Of a DNA stretch of 44,287 nt, positions 1 to 10,014 are shown one piece after another; positions within the stretch are counted from its first letter, which is position 1, and each line of letters starts with the position of its first letter. The notes beneath the pieces were generated by a model, which searched no databases, had not been told where the DNA came from, and saw nothing but the letters and a program-made list of their open reading frames with translations. The translations under genes and the position numbers were made by a program. The stretch lies in the NCBI GenBank assembly GCA_016871155.1, contig VFZO01000018.1:1-44287 (forward strand), in the 5' to 3' direction. Source of the DNA: Acidobacteriota bacterium (GTDB taxonomy: Bacteria > Acidobacteriota > Terriglobia > Bryobacterales > Bryobacteraceae).

Positions 1-483
1 TGGTCGAAAGAAGCCATCCGCAGGCACTGGCCCGCCCTCGGAAAGGGGATTCTGATCAAATCCGGCACGGGAGTGAGGCGTTGGTGTATACTGTGGGGGT
101 CCGGGAGACCCAAAATGGAAATCCCGGCTTGCAGCCAATGCACTTCGTCATGTCGAAATGAAACCGGTACTGTTCGCCTTCGGCCAAGGGCCGCGCTGGA
201 ATCAACGGCACCGTTTGTCCCGGGATTCGAACCAAGCGGTTCGAAGGAGTGTAGATAAGGTCTCTTTCGAGAAGGGGAAGTGTAATGGAGCAGATGTTCG
301 GACACACCTCACACTTTGCGTGTGATGTGTTCTGCAATCGGTTCACTCTGCACCGAGTGAAAAGCGGAGCGGACATGTGCTCCGGGAACCGGCGCGTATG
401 ACTTGAACTCGCCGGTCTGACAAAACCAGTCTAGCCTGCCCAACCGGTTTTTTCCAGAAGAAGATATTTATGGGGTCTATTTC
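1..483. other. Non-coding left edge with several short hairpins
   Basis: No intact gene is supported here. Perfect or near-perfect inverted repeats occur at 97-101/107-111 (5 bp), 302-305/327-330 enclosing 309-314/320-325 (4+6 bp), 342-348/355-361 (7 bp, 6-base loop), 366-370/379-383 (5 bp) and 388-394/410-416 (7 bp, 15-base loop). The right side is the downstream flank of aguA, which ends at 484 on the minus strand. A plus-strand frame open from the left edge to 258 shows no recognisable protein. Confidence 0.5.
124..309 (-). pseudogene. Ferredoxin-type 4Fe-4S subunit (DmsB/NrfC-like), N-terminal fragment
   Basis: A minus-strand frame (open from 376 to 56) contains a stretch resembling the N-terminus of iron-sulfur electron-transfer subunits of molybdopterin oxidoreductases: a LIPARPLAEGEQYRF segment, then HFDMTKCIGCK. 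In the family this is followed at once by the rest of the first cysteine cluster (CC...AC) and three further clusters. Here the resemblance stops after CIGCK at about position 124, and the frame continues with unrelated residues to a stop at 56. The other two minus-strand frames of positions 1-124 do not restore a ferredoxin sequence, so this is a truncation and not a simple frameshift. With one incomplete cysteine set it cannot bind a cluster. The family assignment is from recall of the motif, not from a search. The upstream limit of the homologous part, near 300, is approximate. Confidence 0.5.
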
Positions 484-1497
484 TTACCGCACCGAGGCCG
501 GCTGCTGCTGCGTCATGCAGTGCAGCGTTCCGAGGCCTAGTACAAGGTCGGAGCAGTCGATGCCGCGTATCTCGCGGTCTTTGAACAGCCGCGCCAGCGT
601 ATTCAGAGCGATACGGTCCGCCGGATCGTTGAATGTGGGAACCAGCACCTGCTCGTTGGCAATATAAAAATTGGCGTAGCTGGCCGGCAGGCGCTGTCCG
701 CCATAGTGGACCGGTGAGGGCATCGGCAGGCAGGTCACCTTCAAACCGGCATGACGTTTCAGTACTGCCACGTTCGGATCCCGCTTGGGGTTTTCGCTCG
801 CGATCACGACGGAATCCGGCGAGGTAAAGCGCGCCAGATCATCCACGTGGCCGTGAGTATCGTCGCCCTCAATGCCGTTCAGCAACCACACAATCCGGTT
901 CAGCCCTAGATGGGCGGAAAGGACCTGCTCAATCTCTTCGCGAGTCAGGTGGGGATTCCGTGCCTGGATCGGAGACAACAGACACTCCTCGGTCGTTAGC
1001 AGCGTGCCGGTGCCGTTCACGTCGATGGAGCCGCCCTCCAATACAACGCGCTTGCCCTTGGCCATGGGCGCCACCCGCCGGCAGCGCAGGCGTCGCGCGA
1101 TGAAGGCCGGCACCTTGTCGTCGTTCTTCCAGTTCGGATATTTGGCCCAGCCGTTGAAGTGCCAGTCGGTGGCGCACAGGCCGCCGTCGCCGTCCACCGT
1201 GAAGATCGGCGCCGTGTCGCGCACCCAGCTTCGATCGGTGGGGCAGACGTGAAGATCCACGTTGCCCATCAAGGCGCCCTCGCGGCGCGCCAGGCGCTCA
1301 ATTAGACGGGCGTCGCCATCGCGGCAAAGGATGTGCACGCGCTCGAACCGGGACAGCGCCGAGATGATCTTGGCATAGACGAACGGAATCGGCGCGAACT
1401 TGCCGGGCCAATCCGTCTTCTCATGCGGCCATCCCAGCCATGTGCCTTCGTGGGGTTCCCACTCCGCCGGCATGCGGAAGCGCGTTACGCTCTCCAT
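484..1497 (-). CDS. aguA: Agmatine deiminase
   Basis: Hydrolyses agmatine to N-carbamoylputrescine and ammonia, the middle step of the arginine-decarboxylase route to putrescine; cytosolic. The 337-aa product has the usual length of the peptidyl-arginine-deiminase-like agmatine deiminases. It starts with the typical RMPAEWEPHEGTWLGWP segment (residues 8-24). It carries the substrate-site RDTAPIF (93-99), VLEGGSIDVNG (152-162), the catalytic-loop DDTHGHVDD (212-220, with His216) and a C-terminal GLGTLHCMTQQQP whose Cys327 is the expected nucleophile. The frame is open further upstream to 1671, but the ATG at 1497 gives the family N-terminus and overlaps the end of aguB by 13 bases, so translational coupling is likely. 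No arginine decarboxylase gene is in the window. Confidence 0.95.
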   Translation of the reverse strand: MESVTRFRMPAEWEPHEGTWLGWPHEKTDWPGKFAPIPFVYAKIISALSRFERVHILCRDGDARLIERLARREGALMGNVDLHVCPTDRSWVRDTAPIFTVDGDGGLCATDWHFNGWAKYPNWKNDDKVPAFIARRLRCRRVAPMAKGKRVVLEGGSIDVNGTGTLLTTEECLLSPIQARNPHLTREEIEQVLSAHLGLNRIVWLLNGIEGDDTHGHVDDLARFTSPDSVVIASENPKRDPNVAVLKRHAGLKVTCLPMPSPVHYGGQRLPASYANFYIANEQVLVPTFNDPADRIALNTLARLFKDREIRGIDCSDLVLGLGTLHCMTQQQPASVR

Positions 1498-2378
1498 CGC
1501 TTGGTCAGGTCTCCATAGGCGTCGATGCGGCGATCCCGGAAGAAGGGCCAGTTGCGCCGCACTTCGTCCATCTGGCGCGGATCGCATTCGTGAACCAGAA
1601 TCTCCTCCTTGTCCGAAGAAGCGCGGCAGAGCACGCGCCCGAACGGATCGCTCAGGAACGAGTGTCCCCAAAACTCGATACCCGTATCGCCCGCACCCTT
1701 CTCAAAACCGATCCGGTTGACGGCCGCGACGTAAATGCCGTTGGCGATGGCGTGGCTGCGCTGAATGGTTGTCCACGCGTCGAGCTGCGCGGCGCCGAAC
1801 TCGGCCTTTTCCGCCGGGTGCCAGCCGATGGCCGTCGGGTAGAACAAGATACTCGCGCCGTCCATGGCCGTCAGGCGCGCGCCCTCGGGATACCATTGGT
1901 CCCAGCAAACGAGCACGCCGACGCGGCCGTACTTCGTGTCCCAGGCGCGAAAACCCAGGTCGCCCGGAGTGAAGTAGAACTTTTCGAAGTAGAGCGGGTC
2001 GTCGGGGATGTGCATCTTGCGGAAGATCCCCAGCATCTCGCCGCCGGCGTCGATAATGGCCGCGGTGTTGTGATAGAGCCCTTCGGCTCTCTTCTCAAAC
2101 AGAGACGCGACGATAGCGACATCGAACTCCTTCGCCAACTGACACATCACACGCGTGGACTCGCCGGGGATCGCCTCCGCCAGATCGAATAGCTCCGCGC
2201 GCTCTTCGCGGCAGAAATACTGAGACTTGAAAAGTTCCTGCAGGCAGATAATCTGCGCGCCTGCGCGCGCGGCTTCCTTCACCTGAACGGCGGTCTTTTC
2301 CAGGTTCACCGCGGGGTCCTCGGCACAGGACATCTGCACTAAACCAACGCGAAACGGGCGCTGGGAAATGGGGGGCAT
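1485..2378 (-). CDS. aguB: N-carbamoylputrescine amidase (nitrilase superfamily)
   Basis: Converts N-carbamoylputrescine to putrescine, CO2 and ammonia, the step after agmatine deiminase. The 297-aa protein has the carbon-nitrogen hydrolase fold with the Glu-Lys-Cys triad visible as QELF (E48), RKMHIP (K121) and VCWDQWYPE (C158). The C-terminal WPFFRDRRIDAYGDL ending is characteristic of plant and bacterial AguB. It is the first gene of an aguB-aguA pair overlapping by 13 bases. Its ATG lies only 14 bases from the divergent ATG of the M14 peptidase gene, so the promoter must be extremely compact or lie inside the neighbouring gene. The next in-frame Met (residue 16) would remove the first beta strand, so the 2378 start is preferred. 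Confidence 0.95.
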   Translation of the reverse strand: MPPISQRPFRVGLVQMSCAEDPAVNLEKTAVQVKEAARAGAQIICLQELFKSQYFCREERAELFDLAEAIPGESTRVMCQLAKEFDVAIVASLFEKRAEGLYHNTAAIIDAGGEMLGIFRKMHIPDDPLYFEKFYFTPGDLGFRAWDTKYGRVGVLVCWDQWYPEGARLTAMDGASILFYPTAIGWHPAEKAEFGAAQLDAWTTIQRSHAIANGIYVAAVNRIGFEKGAGDTGIEFWGHSFLSDPFGRVLCRASSDKEEILVHECDPRQMDEVRRNWPFFRDRRIDAYGDLTKRWRA

Positions 2379-2380
2379 AG

Positions 2381-2386
2381 TAAGAT
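2381..2386 (+). promoter_or_regulatory. Candidate -10 hexamer TAAGAT for the M14 peptidase gene
   Basis: TAAGAT ends six bases before the ATG at 2393, placing the expected transcription start at or next to the A of the start codon. There is no Shine-Dalgarno sequence in the 14 bases separating the two divergent ATGs, which fits a leaderless mRNA. Confidence 0.35.
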
Positions 2387-2392
2387 TCTCTC

Positions 2393-4837
2393 ATGTCCCC
2401 TCGCATCGCACTTTCGTTGTTTCTCAGCGCGATTTTCGCTCTGAGCGCAACGGTTCCGGCGCCGAAAGATCATCTGGGCTATGAGCCCGGCGCCGACTAC
2501 AAACTGGCCGACTACAACGACATCATCACCTACTTCCAGAAGCTGGAGCAGGCCTCGCCGCGCATTCGACTGCAACAGTACGGGCGGACATCGTCGGGCA
2601 AGCCGATGTACGTCGCGCTTATTTCGTCGGAAGAAAATCTCCGGAATCTCGCGAAGTACAAGGAAATGAACCGCCGCATGGCCCTGGGGCTGGCGGCGAA
2701 GGACGAAGCGGAGTCGATCGCTAAACAGGGCAAGGTGTTCGTCTGGATCGACGCCGGAATGCACTCATCGGAAGCGGCCTGCCCGCAGGGCTCGCCGGAA
2801 CTCGCGTATCGAATGGTGACCGGCGAGAACGAGGAACTGCGGCGCATTCGGGACAAGGTGATTCTTGTGCATGTGCCCGTCACGAATCCCGATGGCCAGG
2901 ACATGATCGCGCATTGGTTCCGAAAGAATGTTGGCACTCCGTATCAGGAAGCGTCGCTGCCGGAGTTGTATCAAAAGTACGCCGGCCACGACAACAACCG
3001 TGACTGGTACATGTTCAATCTTGAGGAGACTCGCCACACCGGCAAGCTGCTGTTCCAGGAGTGGTTTCCGCAGATCATGTACAACCAGCACCAGGCTCCG
3101 GCCTTTCCAGCGCGCATTTTTGTTCCGCCGTACGCGGAGCCGCTGAATCCAACGATTCCGAGAGAGGTAATGGAAGGGATCAACCTGATCGGCTCGGCGA
3201 TGCGGGAACGTTTCGCCGGTGAAGGGAAGGGCGGCGTGCTCAGTTACTTGGGTTTCGACGGTTGGTGGAACGGCGGGCTGCGTTCCACGCCGGCGTTTCA
3301 CAACATGCACGGGATTCTCACGGAGACCGCGATGCAGCCCTATGCGATCCCGAAAGACTACAAGCTCAGCGACCTGCCGGACCGGTTCTCGAACGGTGTT
3401 CCCACCAAGCAACCCACCATTTTCTATTCGCCGTGGCTGGGCGGCCACTGGGGCGCGCGCGACGCCGTAGAGTACATGCTCACCGCCGATATGGCCATTC
3501 TCAACCTGGCCGCCGTCATGCCCAGCCATTGGATCCAAAAGGCCTGGACGCTTGCCGTGAAAAATATCGAGCTGGGCAAGACGGCCGCGCCGTTCGCCTA
3601 CGTTGTGCCGCCCGATCAGTGGGACCGCTGGACGGCCAATGAGATGCTGCGCCGATTGCAGTTGGGCGCCGTCCAAGTGGAACAGGCGAAGGCCGATATC
3701 CGGGTTGGCGAGAAAACCTATCCCGCCGGCTCCTATGTGATTCGCGCCGCTCAACCGTTTCGCTCCTACCTCGTGGATTTGATGGAGCCCCAGAACTACC
3801 CCGAACTGCGCACCGGCACCACAGGGCCCACGAAACGGCCATACGATGTGGCCGGCTGGACGTTGCCCATGCAGATGGGCGTTCGCGTGGAGCGAATCAA
3901 CGACCGGTTCGATACATCGTCGCTAGCCAGTGTCCCTGAGGTTCCGCGCGCGCCTTACGCGCTCGATAGCAGGGACAACTCGTCGTTTTTGAAAATTGCC
4001 GAACTGCTCGCGGCCGGAAGACCGGTGGGCTGGACGGCGGATGGCAGACTTGTGGAATCCGGCTTCTCCTGGCAGCTTGGCAAACCGCGCCTTGCCGTTT
4101 ATAAACCCTACACTGCCAACATGGATCTGGGCTGGACGGAGTGGTTGCTCGACGAGTTCAAGATCCCCTACACCGTTTTGACGAACGCCGATTTTCAACA
4201 GCCCGGATGGAAGAGCCGGTTCGATACGCTGCTGTTGGCCCACCAGACGCCGGACTCGATTTTGCACGGGTTGCGGGAGGATGGCGCCGAAGACGGCGAC
4301 ATGAATAATCCCAACCGCGGCCGCCCGCGCCCGCGGCCGGAGCATGTTGGTGGTATCGGCGCGCAAGGCTTGGCCCAGGTCGAGCAGTTCGTGCGGGAGG
4401 GCGGAACACTGCTCACGCTCGGGAGCGCTTCGGACCTGCCCATGCAGTTCCTGCCCATTCCAGTGAAAGGCATTACGAGGAGTTCCGAGACCGGCTTCTA
4501 CTCGCCCGGCTCACTGCTTCGTGCGACGGTCGATACGTCGAATCCCATCGGCTTTGGCATGCCGAAAGACGCCATCGTCTTCGCTTCCGGCGGACCGGTC
4601 ATGGAGACGCACGGCGCGGCGAAATCGATTGTCAACTTCGCCCGGAAGGAGTTGCTTGCTTCCGGCTGGGTGAGCGGCGAGCGGACAGTGCTGGGCAAGA
4701 GCATCCTGGCCGAATCGGTCTACGGCAAGGGCCGCGTAGTTCTCTACGGCTTTCGTCCGCAACACCGCGGCCAGTCGTTCGGCACCTTCAAGCTTCTTTT
4801 GAACGCGATCTACTTGGGTTCCGCGCGGCGCCAGTAA
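2393..4837 (+). CDS. Secreted M14 family zinc carboxypeptidase with C-terminal GATase-like domain
   Basis: Predicted exported metallocarboxypeptidase of 814 aa. Residues 1-22 form a signal peptide. The M14 zinc site is visible as GMHSSE (H124, E127) with the third ligand probably H233 in NQHQAP. NPDG (165-168), NNRDWYMFNL (about 201-210) and the HGILTETA segment complete a typical active site. The protein is far longer than the roughly 300-residue catalytic domain. The C-terminal part (about 560-814) looks like a Rossmann-like GATase/ThuA-type domain (VREGGTLLTLGSASD) without a catalytic Cys. It is interrupted by an Asp/Asn/Arg/Pro-rich, probably disordered insert around residues 628-652. It starts 14 bases from divergent aguB and its 3' end overlaps the convergent glycosyltransferase gene by 28 bases. 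Substrate unknown; peptide or peptidoglycan-stem cleavage is possible. Confidence 0.88.
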   Translation: MSPRIALSLFLSAIFALSATVPAPKDHLGYEPGADYKLADYNDIITYFQKLEQASPRIRLQQYGRTSSGKPMYVALISSEENLRNLAKYKEMNRRMALGLAAKDEAESIAKQGKVFVWIDAGMHSSEAACPQGSPELAYRMVTGENEELRRIRDKVILVHVPVTNPDGQDMIAHWFRKNVGTPYQEASLPELYQKYAGHDNNRDWYMFNLEETRHTGKLLFQEWFPQIMYNQHQAPAFPARIFVPPYAEPLNPTIPREVMEGINLIGSAMRERFAGEGKGGVLSYLGFDGWWNGGLRSTPAFHNMHGILTETAMQPYAIPKDYKLSDLPDRFSNGVPTKQPTIFYSPWLGGHWGARDAVEYMLTADMAILNLAAVMPSHWIQKAWTLAVKNIELGKTAAPFAYVVPPDQWDRWTANEMLRRLQLGAVQVEQAKADIRVGEKTYPAGSYVIRAAQPFRSYLVDLMEPQNYPELRTGTTGPTKRPYDVAGWTLPMQMGVRVERINDRFDTSSLASVPEVPRAPYALDSRDNSSFLKIAELLAAGRPVGWTADGRLVESGFSWQLGKPRLAVYKPYTANMDLGWTEWLLDEFKIPYTVLTNADFQQPGWKSRFDTLLLAHQTPDSILHGLREDGAEDGDMNNPNRGRPRPRPEHVGGIGAQGLAQVEQFVREGGTLLTLGSASDLPMQFLPIPVKGITRSSETGFYSPGSLLRATVDTSNPIGFGMPKDAIVFASGGPVMETHGAAKSIVNFARKELLASGWVSGERTVLGKSILAESVYGKGRVVLYGFRPQHRGQSFGTFKLLLNAIYLGSARRQ

Positions 4838-5505
4838 CGAAAAACGGTCGTCAGGATGATCCAACCCGCGCGCAGCGACGCGCACAAATTTCCGGAAACC
4901 TTGTTCTCCCCCGCGAAGCGTTTGCGGTATCGCACCGGCACTTCCTTCACGCGGAGCCCGCGGCGCAACGCTTTGATCTGCATCTCGACGGTCCAGCCGT
5001 AGTTGCGATTCTCCATGTTGAGCGCCTGCAGCGACGTCCAGCGTATGGCGCGAAACGGCCCCAGATCGGTGTACTGGTAGCCGAGCAATACACGCATTAG
5101 AAAGCAAGCAAGCCAATTGCCGAATTCCTGATGCGGCAGCAGCGCGCCCGCCGAGCCCAGCCGTGTGCCGATCACCATGTCCGCCTCGCCGCGCGCGACC
5201 GGTTCCGTCAGCAAAGGCACCTCTTCCGGGTACTCGGACAGGTCGCCTTGCATCCACACCACGATGGCGGAGCCGTTCGGAATCGCGGCCATCGCCTTCA
5301 ACGACGCGGCGCCGTAACCGCGCTCGGGTTCCGTCACCACAACGGCGCCCCGCGAGGCCGCGATTTCCGCTGTCTTGTCCGTCGATCCGTTGTCGGCAAC
5401 GATGATCGTACGAAACAAATCGCGAGGAATCGCGTCAAATAGAGCAGGCAGGCTGGCCTCCTCATTTAACGCCGGGATGATGAGCACAACCGCCGGACCC
5501 TGCAT
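4810..5505 (-). CDS. Family 2 glycosyltransferase (polyprenyl-phosphate sugar synthase type)
   Basis: The 231-aa protein has a GT-A fold: VLIIPALNEEASLP (7-20), ADNGSTD (37-43) for nucleotide-sugar binding, and a WMQGDLSEYPEE segment (84-95) carrying the DxD-like metal-binding acidic residues. The pattern and lack of a C-terminal membrane pair resemble dolichyl-/undecaprenyl-phosphate mannosyl- or glucosyltransferases, which charge a lipid carrier at the inner face of the membrane. The frame is open upstream to 5547, but the ATG at 5505 begins immediately before the first beta strand and avoids overlap with the divergent lepB start at 5529. Its last 28 bases overlap the end of the convergent M14 gene. 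Donor and acceptor cannot be told from sequence. Confidence 0.85.
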   Translation of the reverse strand: MQGPAVVLIIPALNEEASLPALFDAIPRDLFRTIIVADNGSTDKTAEIAASRGAVVVTEPERGYGAASLKAMAAIPNGSAIVVWMQGDLSEYPEEVPLLTEPVARGEADMVIGTRLGSAGALLPHQEFGNWLACFLMRVLLGYQYTDLGPFRAIRWTSLQALNMENRNYGWTVEMQIKALRRGLRVKEVPVRYRKRFAGENKVSGNLCASLRAGWIILTTVFRYWRRAEPK

Positions 5506-5510
5506 TTCGC

Positions 5511-5516
5511 TACAAT
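5511..5516 (+). promoter_or_regulatory. Candidate -10 hexamer TACAAT for lepB
   Basis: TACAAT lies 12 bases before the lepB ATG, in the 23-base gap between divergent start codons. A start site 6-7 bases downstream would give a leader of about six bases with no Shine-Dalgarno sequence. Confidence 0.4.
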
Positions 5517-5528
5517 TCCCCGTAGTAT

Positions 5529-6080
5529 ATGACGCCGGAAAAGCCATCGGAAACTCGTCAACTGCTGCTCGGCGCTGCCTTCTGGCTGCGCGACCTGATG
5601 TTGTCCGTTGTCATCGCGATCGTCGTTATCCTCTTTCTTTATCAGCCGGTAAAGGTGGAGGGCACTTCCATGATGCCCGCGCTTGAAGACCAGGAGCGGA
5701 TCTTTATCAACAAATTTGTCTACCGTTTCGGACTCGGTGAAATTACGCGCGGCGATACCGTGGTGTTTTGGTTTCCGCGCGATCCGTCGAAATCCTATAT
5801 CAAGCGGGTGATCGGACTGCCCGGCGACACGGTGGAGGTCGTGGATGGCTCAGTCCGCTTGAACGGCGAGGTGATTCCGGAACCCTATGTTCCCGGCGAG
5901 TTTCGCGACCACATGACCGTGCCTGCCGTGCGCGTTCCCGAGGATTCCTTTTACGTAATGGGCGATCACCGGAGCGCCTCGCACGATTCGCGCGGATGGG
6001 GGCCGGTGCAGCGCCGGTACATCTACGGCAAAGCGGTGTTCGTCTATTGGCCGCCGGACAAAATGGGCGTCGTTCGCTAA
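5529..6080 (+). CDS. lepB: Signal peptidase I
   Basis: Membrane serine protease that removes signal peptides from Sec/Tat-exported proteins. The 183-aa product has one N-terminal membrane anchor (about residues 22-40). It has box B with nucleophile Ser47 (VEGTSMMPAL), box D with general base Lys92 (YIKRVIGLPGD) and box E (VMGDHRSASHDSRGWG). This matches a compact, single-anchor bacterial SPase I. Many genes in this window encode exported proteins that would be its substrates. The stop codon overlaps the convergent DUF2905 gene by four bases (CTAA). Confidence 0.96.
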   Translation: MTPEKPSETRQLLLGAAFWLRDLMLSVVIAIVVILFLYQPVKVEGTSMMPALEDQERIFINKFVYRFGLGEITRGDTVVFWFPRDPSKSYIKRVIGLPGDTVEVVDGSVRLNGEVIPEPYVPGEFRDHMTVPAVRVPEDSFYVMGDHRSASHDSRGWGPVQRRYIYGKAVFVYWPPDKMGVVR

Positions 6081-6286
6081 CGGCGATTGAATAGCCACAA
6101 CACGAGCGTGAGAACCACGCTTCCCAAAAGGCTCGTCGCCAGCGGAAAGTAGAACGTTGTGTTCTTGCCGCGCCACTGAAAATCTCCCGGCAGCCGGCCG
6201 AGCGGAATGCCCAGCCTTTCGAACGCGAGTACAGCCAGTCCGAGACCCGCGATCACGGCGCCGGCGATGAGCAGGGTCCGGCCCAT
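6077..6286 (-). CDS. DUF2905 small membrane protein
   Basis: A 69-aa protein with two hydrophobic helices (about 4-22 and 48-66) flanking a loop LGRLPGDFQWRGKNTTFYFP. This combination is typical of the DUF2905 family, whose function is unknown. It begins six bases after the xylose isomerase stop on the same strand, so co-transcription is likely. Its stop overlaps the lepB stop by four bases in convergent orientation. Confidence 0.85.
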   Translation of the reverse strand: MGRTLLIAGAVIAGLGLAVLAFERLGIPLGRLPGDFQWRGKNTTFYFPLATSLLGSVVLTLVLWLFNRR

Positions 6287-6292
6287 GGAAGC

Positions 6293-7534
6293 TCAGACGC
6301 TAAACGTCCGCCCCTTGTTCTGGCCGATCAGGATCTGGAACAGCCGGTGAGAGATCAGTTCGTGCAGCGACAGCAACTCTTTGTTCGCCGCCGTGATTGC
6401 CGCGGCATCCAATCCGTTGGCCACGCGCGGGCCGCCGGCTTTCAGGGCATCGGTCGCCTGCTGCAGAATCGGATCGGTCAGGGCCTCGCCTGCCATCTCC
6501 CACAAGGTGATGAAGCGGTCCACCGCCGTCGGGAAGCTCACGTGGAATACGCCGTGAACGCTGGTGGTGCGCGGCGGTTTGTAGTCCAGATTGAATGGCC
6601 CCGAATAGCCATAGGATCGCAGCAGCACGAAAACGTTCAGCCAATCGAGCGGGTTCACCAATCCGATGGCGATGTCGACGTCGTGTTTGCCGCTATAGCC
6701 GTCGTTGATGTCGAAGTGGAACAGCTTGCCGCACATCAGCGCCCGTGCCAGGGCGGCACGCGGCGCGGTGCCCCACATCAGTTCGTGCAGGTACTCGGGA
6801 TTCAGTCCCACCATCGCCGGATGTTTAATCAGGCCGGAGAAAATCAGCGCCAGCATAGAGTCCGATGTTGGCAGCAGGATCTCCGCCACGGGTTCGAATG
6901 GCTTGGCCTCCATGCAGTGCTTTAGGGTCGCGCGGTTGTGCTTCTTCGCCAGTTCGATATCTTTGGCGCACGCAGCGTTAATGCACTCCGCGTACCATTT
7001 CAAAGTCTGCAACTCGTCCATGGCGCCCTGGATAAAGTAGCCGAGCGCGCCCGGCCAGTAGACGGCATATTGCGCGCCCAACTGGTGCCCGATCGCGACC
7101 GTGTTCTCGACGCGCCAATTGGCGTATTCTCGCACCTGATCGGCGTGCGCAGCCGGAGATGCCGCCCAAACCGCATTGTGAAAAGTCTCGGTGGTGACCA
7201 TTGAGCACTTTAAGCCGTTCTTCTTCAGCGACTCGCCGATCCGGCCGATGATCTCTTCCTGGCCGTCGTGGCCCAGCGCGGTGGTTGGAATCACATCGGT
7301 GTCGTGCGTACACCAGTAGCCGATCCCGATTCGGGCATACTCTTCGATCACCCGCTCAAACCCGAGCGTCTCCCGCGTCTTGTCCTGAAATAGCGAGTGG
7401 CCTTCGTAAGCGGCCGCCCACTGGGGGCCGGTAATGAAGTATTTTCGCCTTTGATCCGGAGTGTAGGATCCCTCACATGCGCTCATCAGGCGCTCAACGA
7501 GAGGTTGTTGCTGGTCGACGGGAATGGCTGCCAT
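6293..7534 (-). CDS. Xylose isomerase-like sugar isomerase (class I type)
   Basis: The 413-aa protein aligns by eye to class I D-xylose isomerases (aldose-ketose isomerisation, two divalent metals, cytosol). The metal and catalytic residues are kept: His77/Asp78/Asp80 in CTHDTDV, Glu209 and Lys211 in MEAKPFEP, Glu247 and His250 in NPEYLHELM, Asp275 in FHFDIND, Asp285/Asp287 in KHDVDI, Asp317 in LDYKP. Differences from classical enzymes include YWPGALG where WGGREG is usual and EAKP for EPKP, so substrate preference may differ. The frame is open far upstream to 8077, antisense to acs. The ATG at 7534 gives a normal N-terminus and sits nine bases after a TATCAT hexamer. DUF2905 follows after six bases. 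Confidence 0.85.
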   Translation of the reverse strand: MAAIPVDQQQPLVERLMSACEGSYTPDQRRKYFITGPQWAAAYEGHSLFQDKTRETLGFERVIEEYARIGIGYWCTHDTDVIPTTALGHDGQEEIIGRIGESLKKNGLKCSMVTTETFHNAVWAASPAAHADQVREYANWRVENTVAIGHQLGAQYAVYWPGALGYFIQGAMDELQTLKWYAECINAACAKDIELAKKHNRATLKHCMEAKPFEPVAEILLPTSDSMLALIFSGLIKHPAMVGLNPEYLHELMWGTAPRAALARALMCGKLFHFDINDGYSGKHDVDIAIGLVNPLDWLNVFVLLRSYGYSGPFNLDYKPPRTTSVHGVFHVSFPTAVDRFITLWEMAGEALTDPILQQATDALKAGGPRVANGLDAAAITAANKELLSLHELISHRLFQILIGQNKGRTFSV

Positions 7535-7543
7535 GAACCATCC

Positions 7544-7549
7544 ATGATA
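7544..7549 (-). promoter_or_regulatory. Candidate -10 hexamer TATCAT for the xylose isomerase gene
   Basis: On the minus strand TATCAT is followed by nine bases and then the ATG at 7534. No Shine-Dalgarno sequence fits in the resulting leader. Confidence 0.4.
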
Positions 7550-7570
7550 AACAATCCGGGGCGCGGCTGA

Positions 7571-7576
7571 TAGAAT
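7571..7576 (+). promoter_or_regulatory. Candidate -10 hexamer TAGAAT for acs
   Basis: TAGAAT lies nine bases upstream of the acs ATG at 7586, predicting a transcript beginning about three bases before the start codon. The hexamer sits in the 51-base gap shared with the divergent xylose isomerase gene. Confidence 0.4.
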
Positions 7577-7585
7577 AAGTCGCTT

Positions 7586-9527
<1,942 letters not shown>

Positions 9528-9538
<11 letters not shown>

Positions 9539-10007
9539 GCCACAACTGATCACGACCGCTCTGTTCGAACGGATCGCTGGCCAGGCCGAACAATCTCCCC
9601 GCAGGCGCATGAACCACAACTTTCACGCGTCGGCCGAGGAGAGTCCGCACCGGATGCTAAATGTGCTGCTTCGAGGCACTTACGTGCGCCCCCACCGCCA
9701 CGTCACTCCCCCGAAGACGGAAGCGTTTCTGCCGTTGACCGGCAGCGTCGGAATTGTGGTTTTCAATGATGACGGCGGAGTCACGGGCGTCTATCGCCTG
9801 GACGCTGAGGGTCCGGTTCGAGGCATCGACCTCCCGGCCGGCATTTGGCACACCGTGCTGGCGCTGACCGAGCAATCGGTCTGCTATGAGGTGAAGCCGG
9901 GACCCTGGGTTCCCGCTTCCGATAAAGACTTCGCCGCTTGGGCCCCTTCCGAAGGGACCCCCGAGGCCGCCGGAATTGTCGGAGCCTGGGAAAAACTCTT
10001 TCTTTAG
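9528..10007 (+). CDS. WbuC-type cupin metalloprotein
   Basis: A 159-aa single-domain cupin. The N-terminal [23 protein letters not shown] (two pieces, 25-47) and the [18 protein letters not shown] cupin motif (55-72; probable ligands H56, H58, E65) with H108 in PAGIWHT match the WbuC family. That family is often found near O-antigen or nucleotide-sugar genes, but its reaction is not established. Here it overlaps acs by 11 bases and no polysaccharide cluster is nearby, so a role linked to acetate metabolism cannot be excluded. No terminator is seen immediately downstream. Confidence 0.85.
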
Positions 10008-10014
10008 CAACAGG

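Noticed and set aside
216..236. GGTTCGAATCCC on the minus strand, resembling a tRNA T-arm
   Set aside because: The flanking stem does not pair fully, no acceptor, D or anticodon arms or CCA end can be placed, and the bases are explained by the ferredoxin-like fragment.
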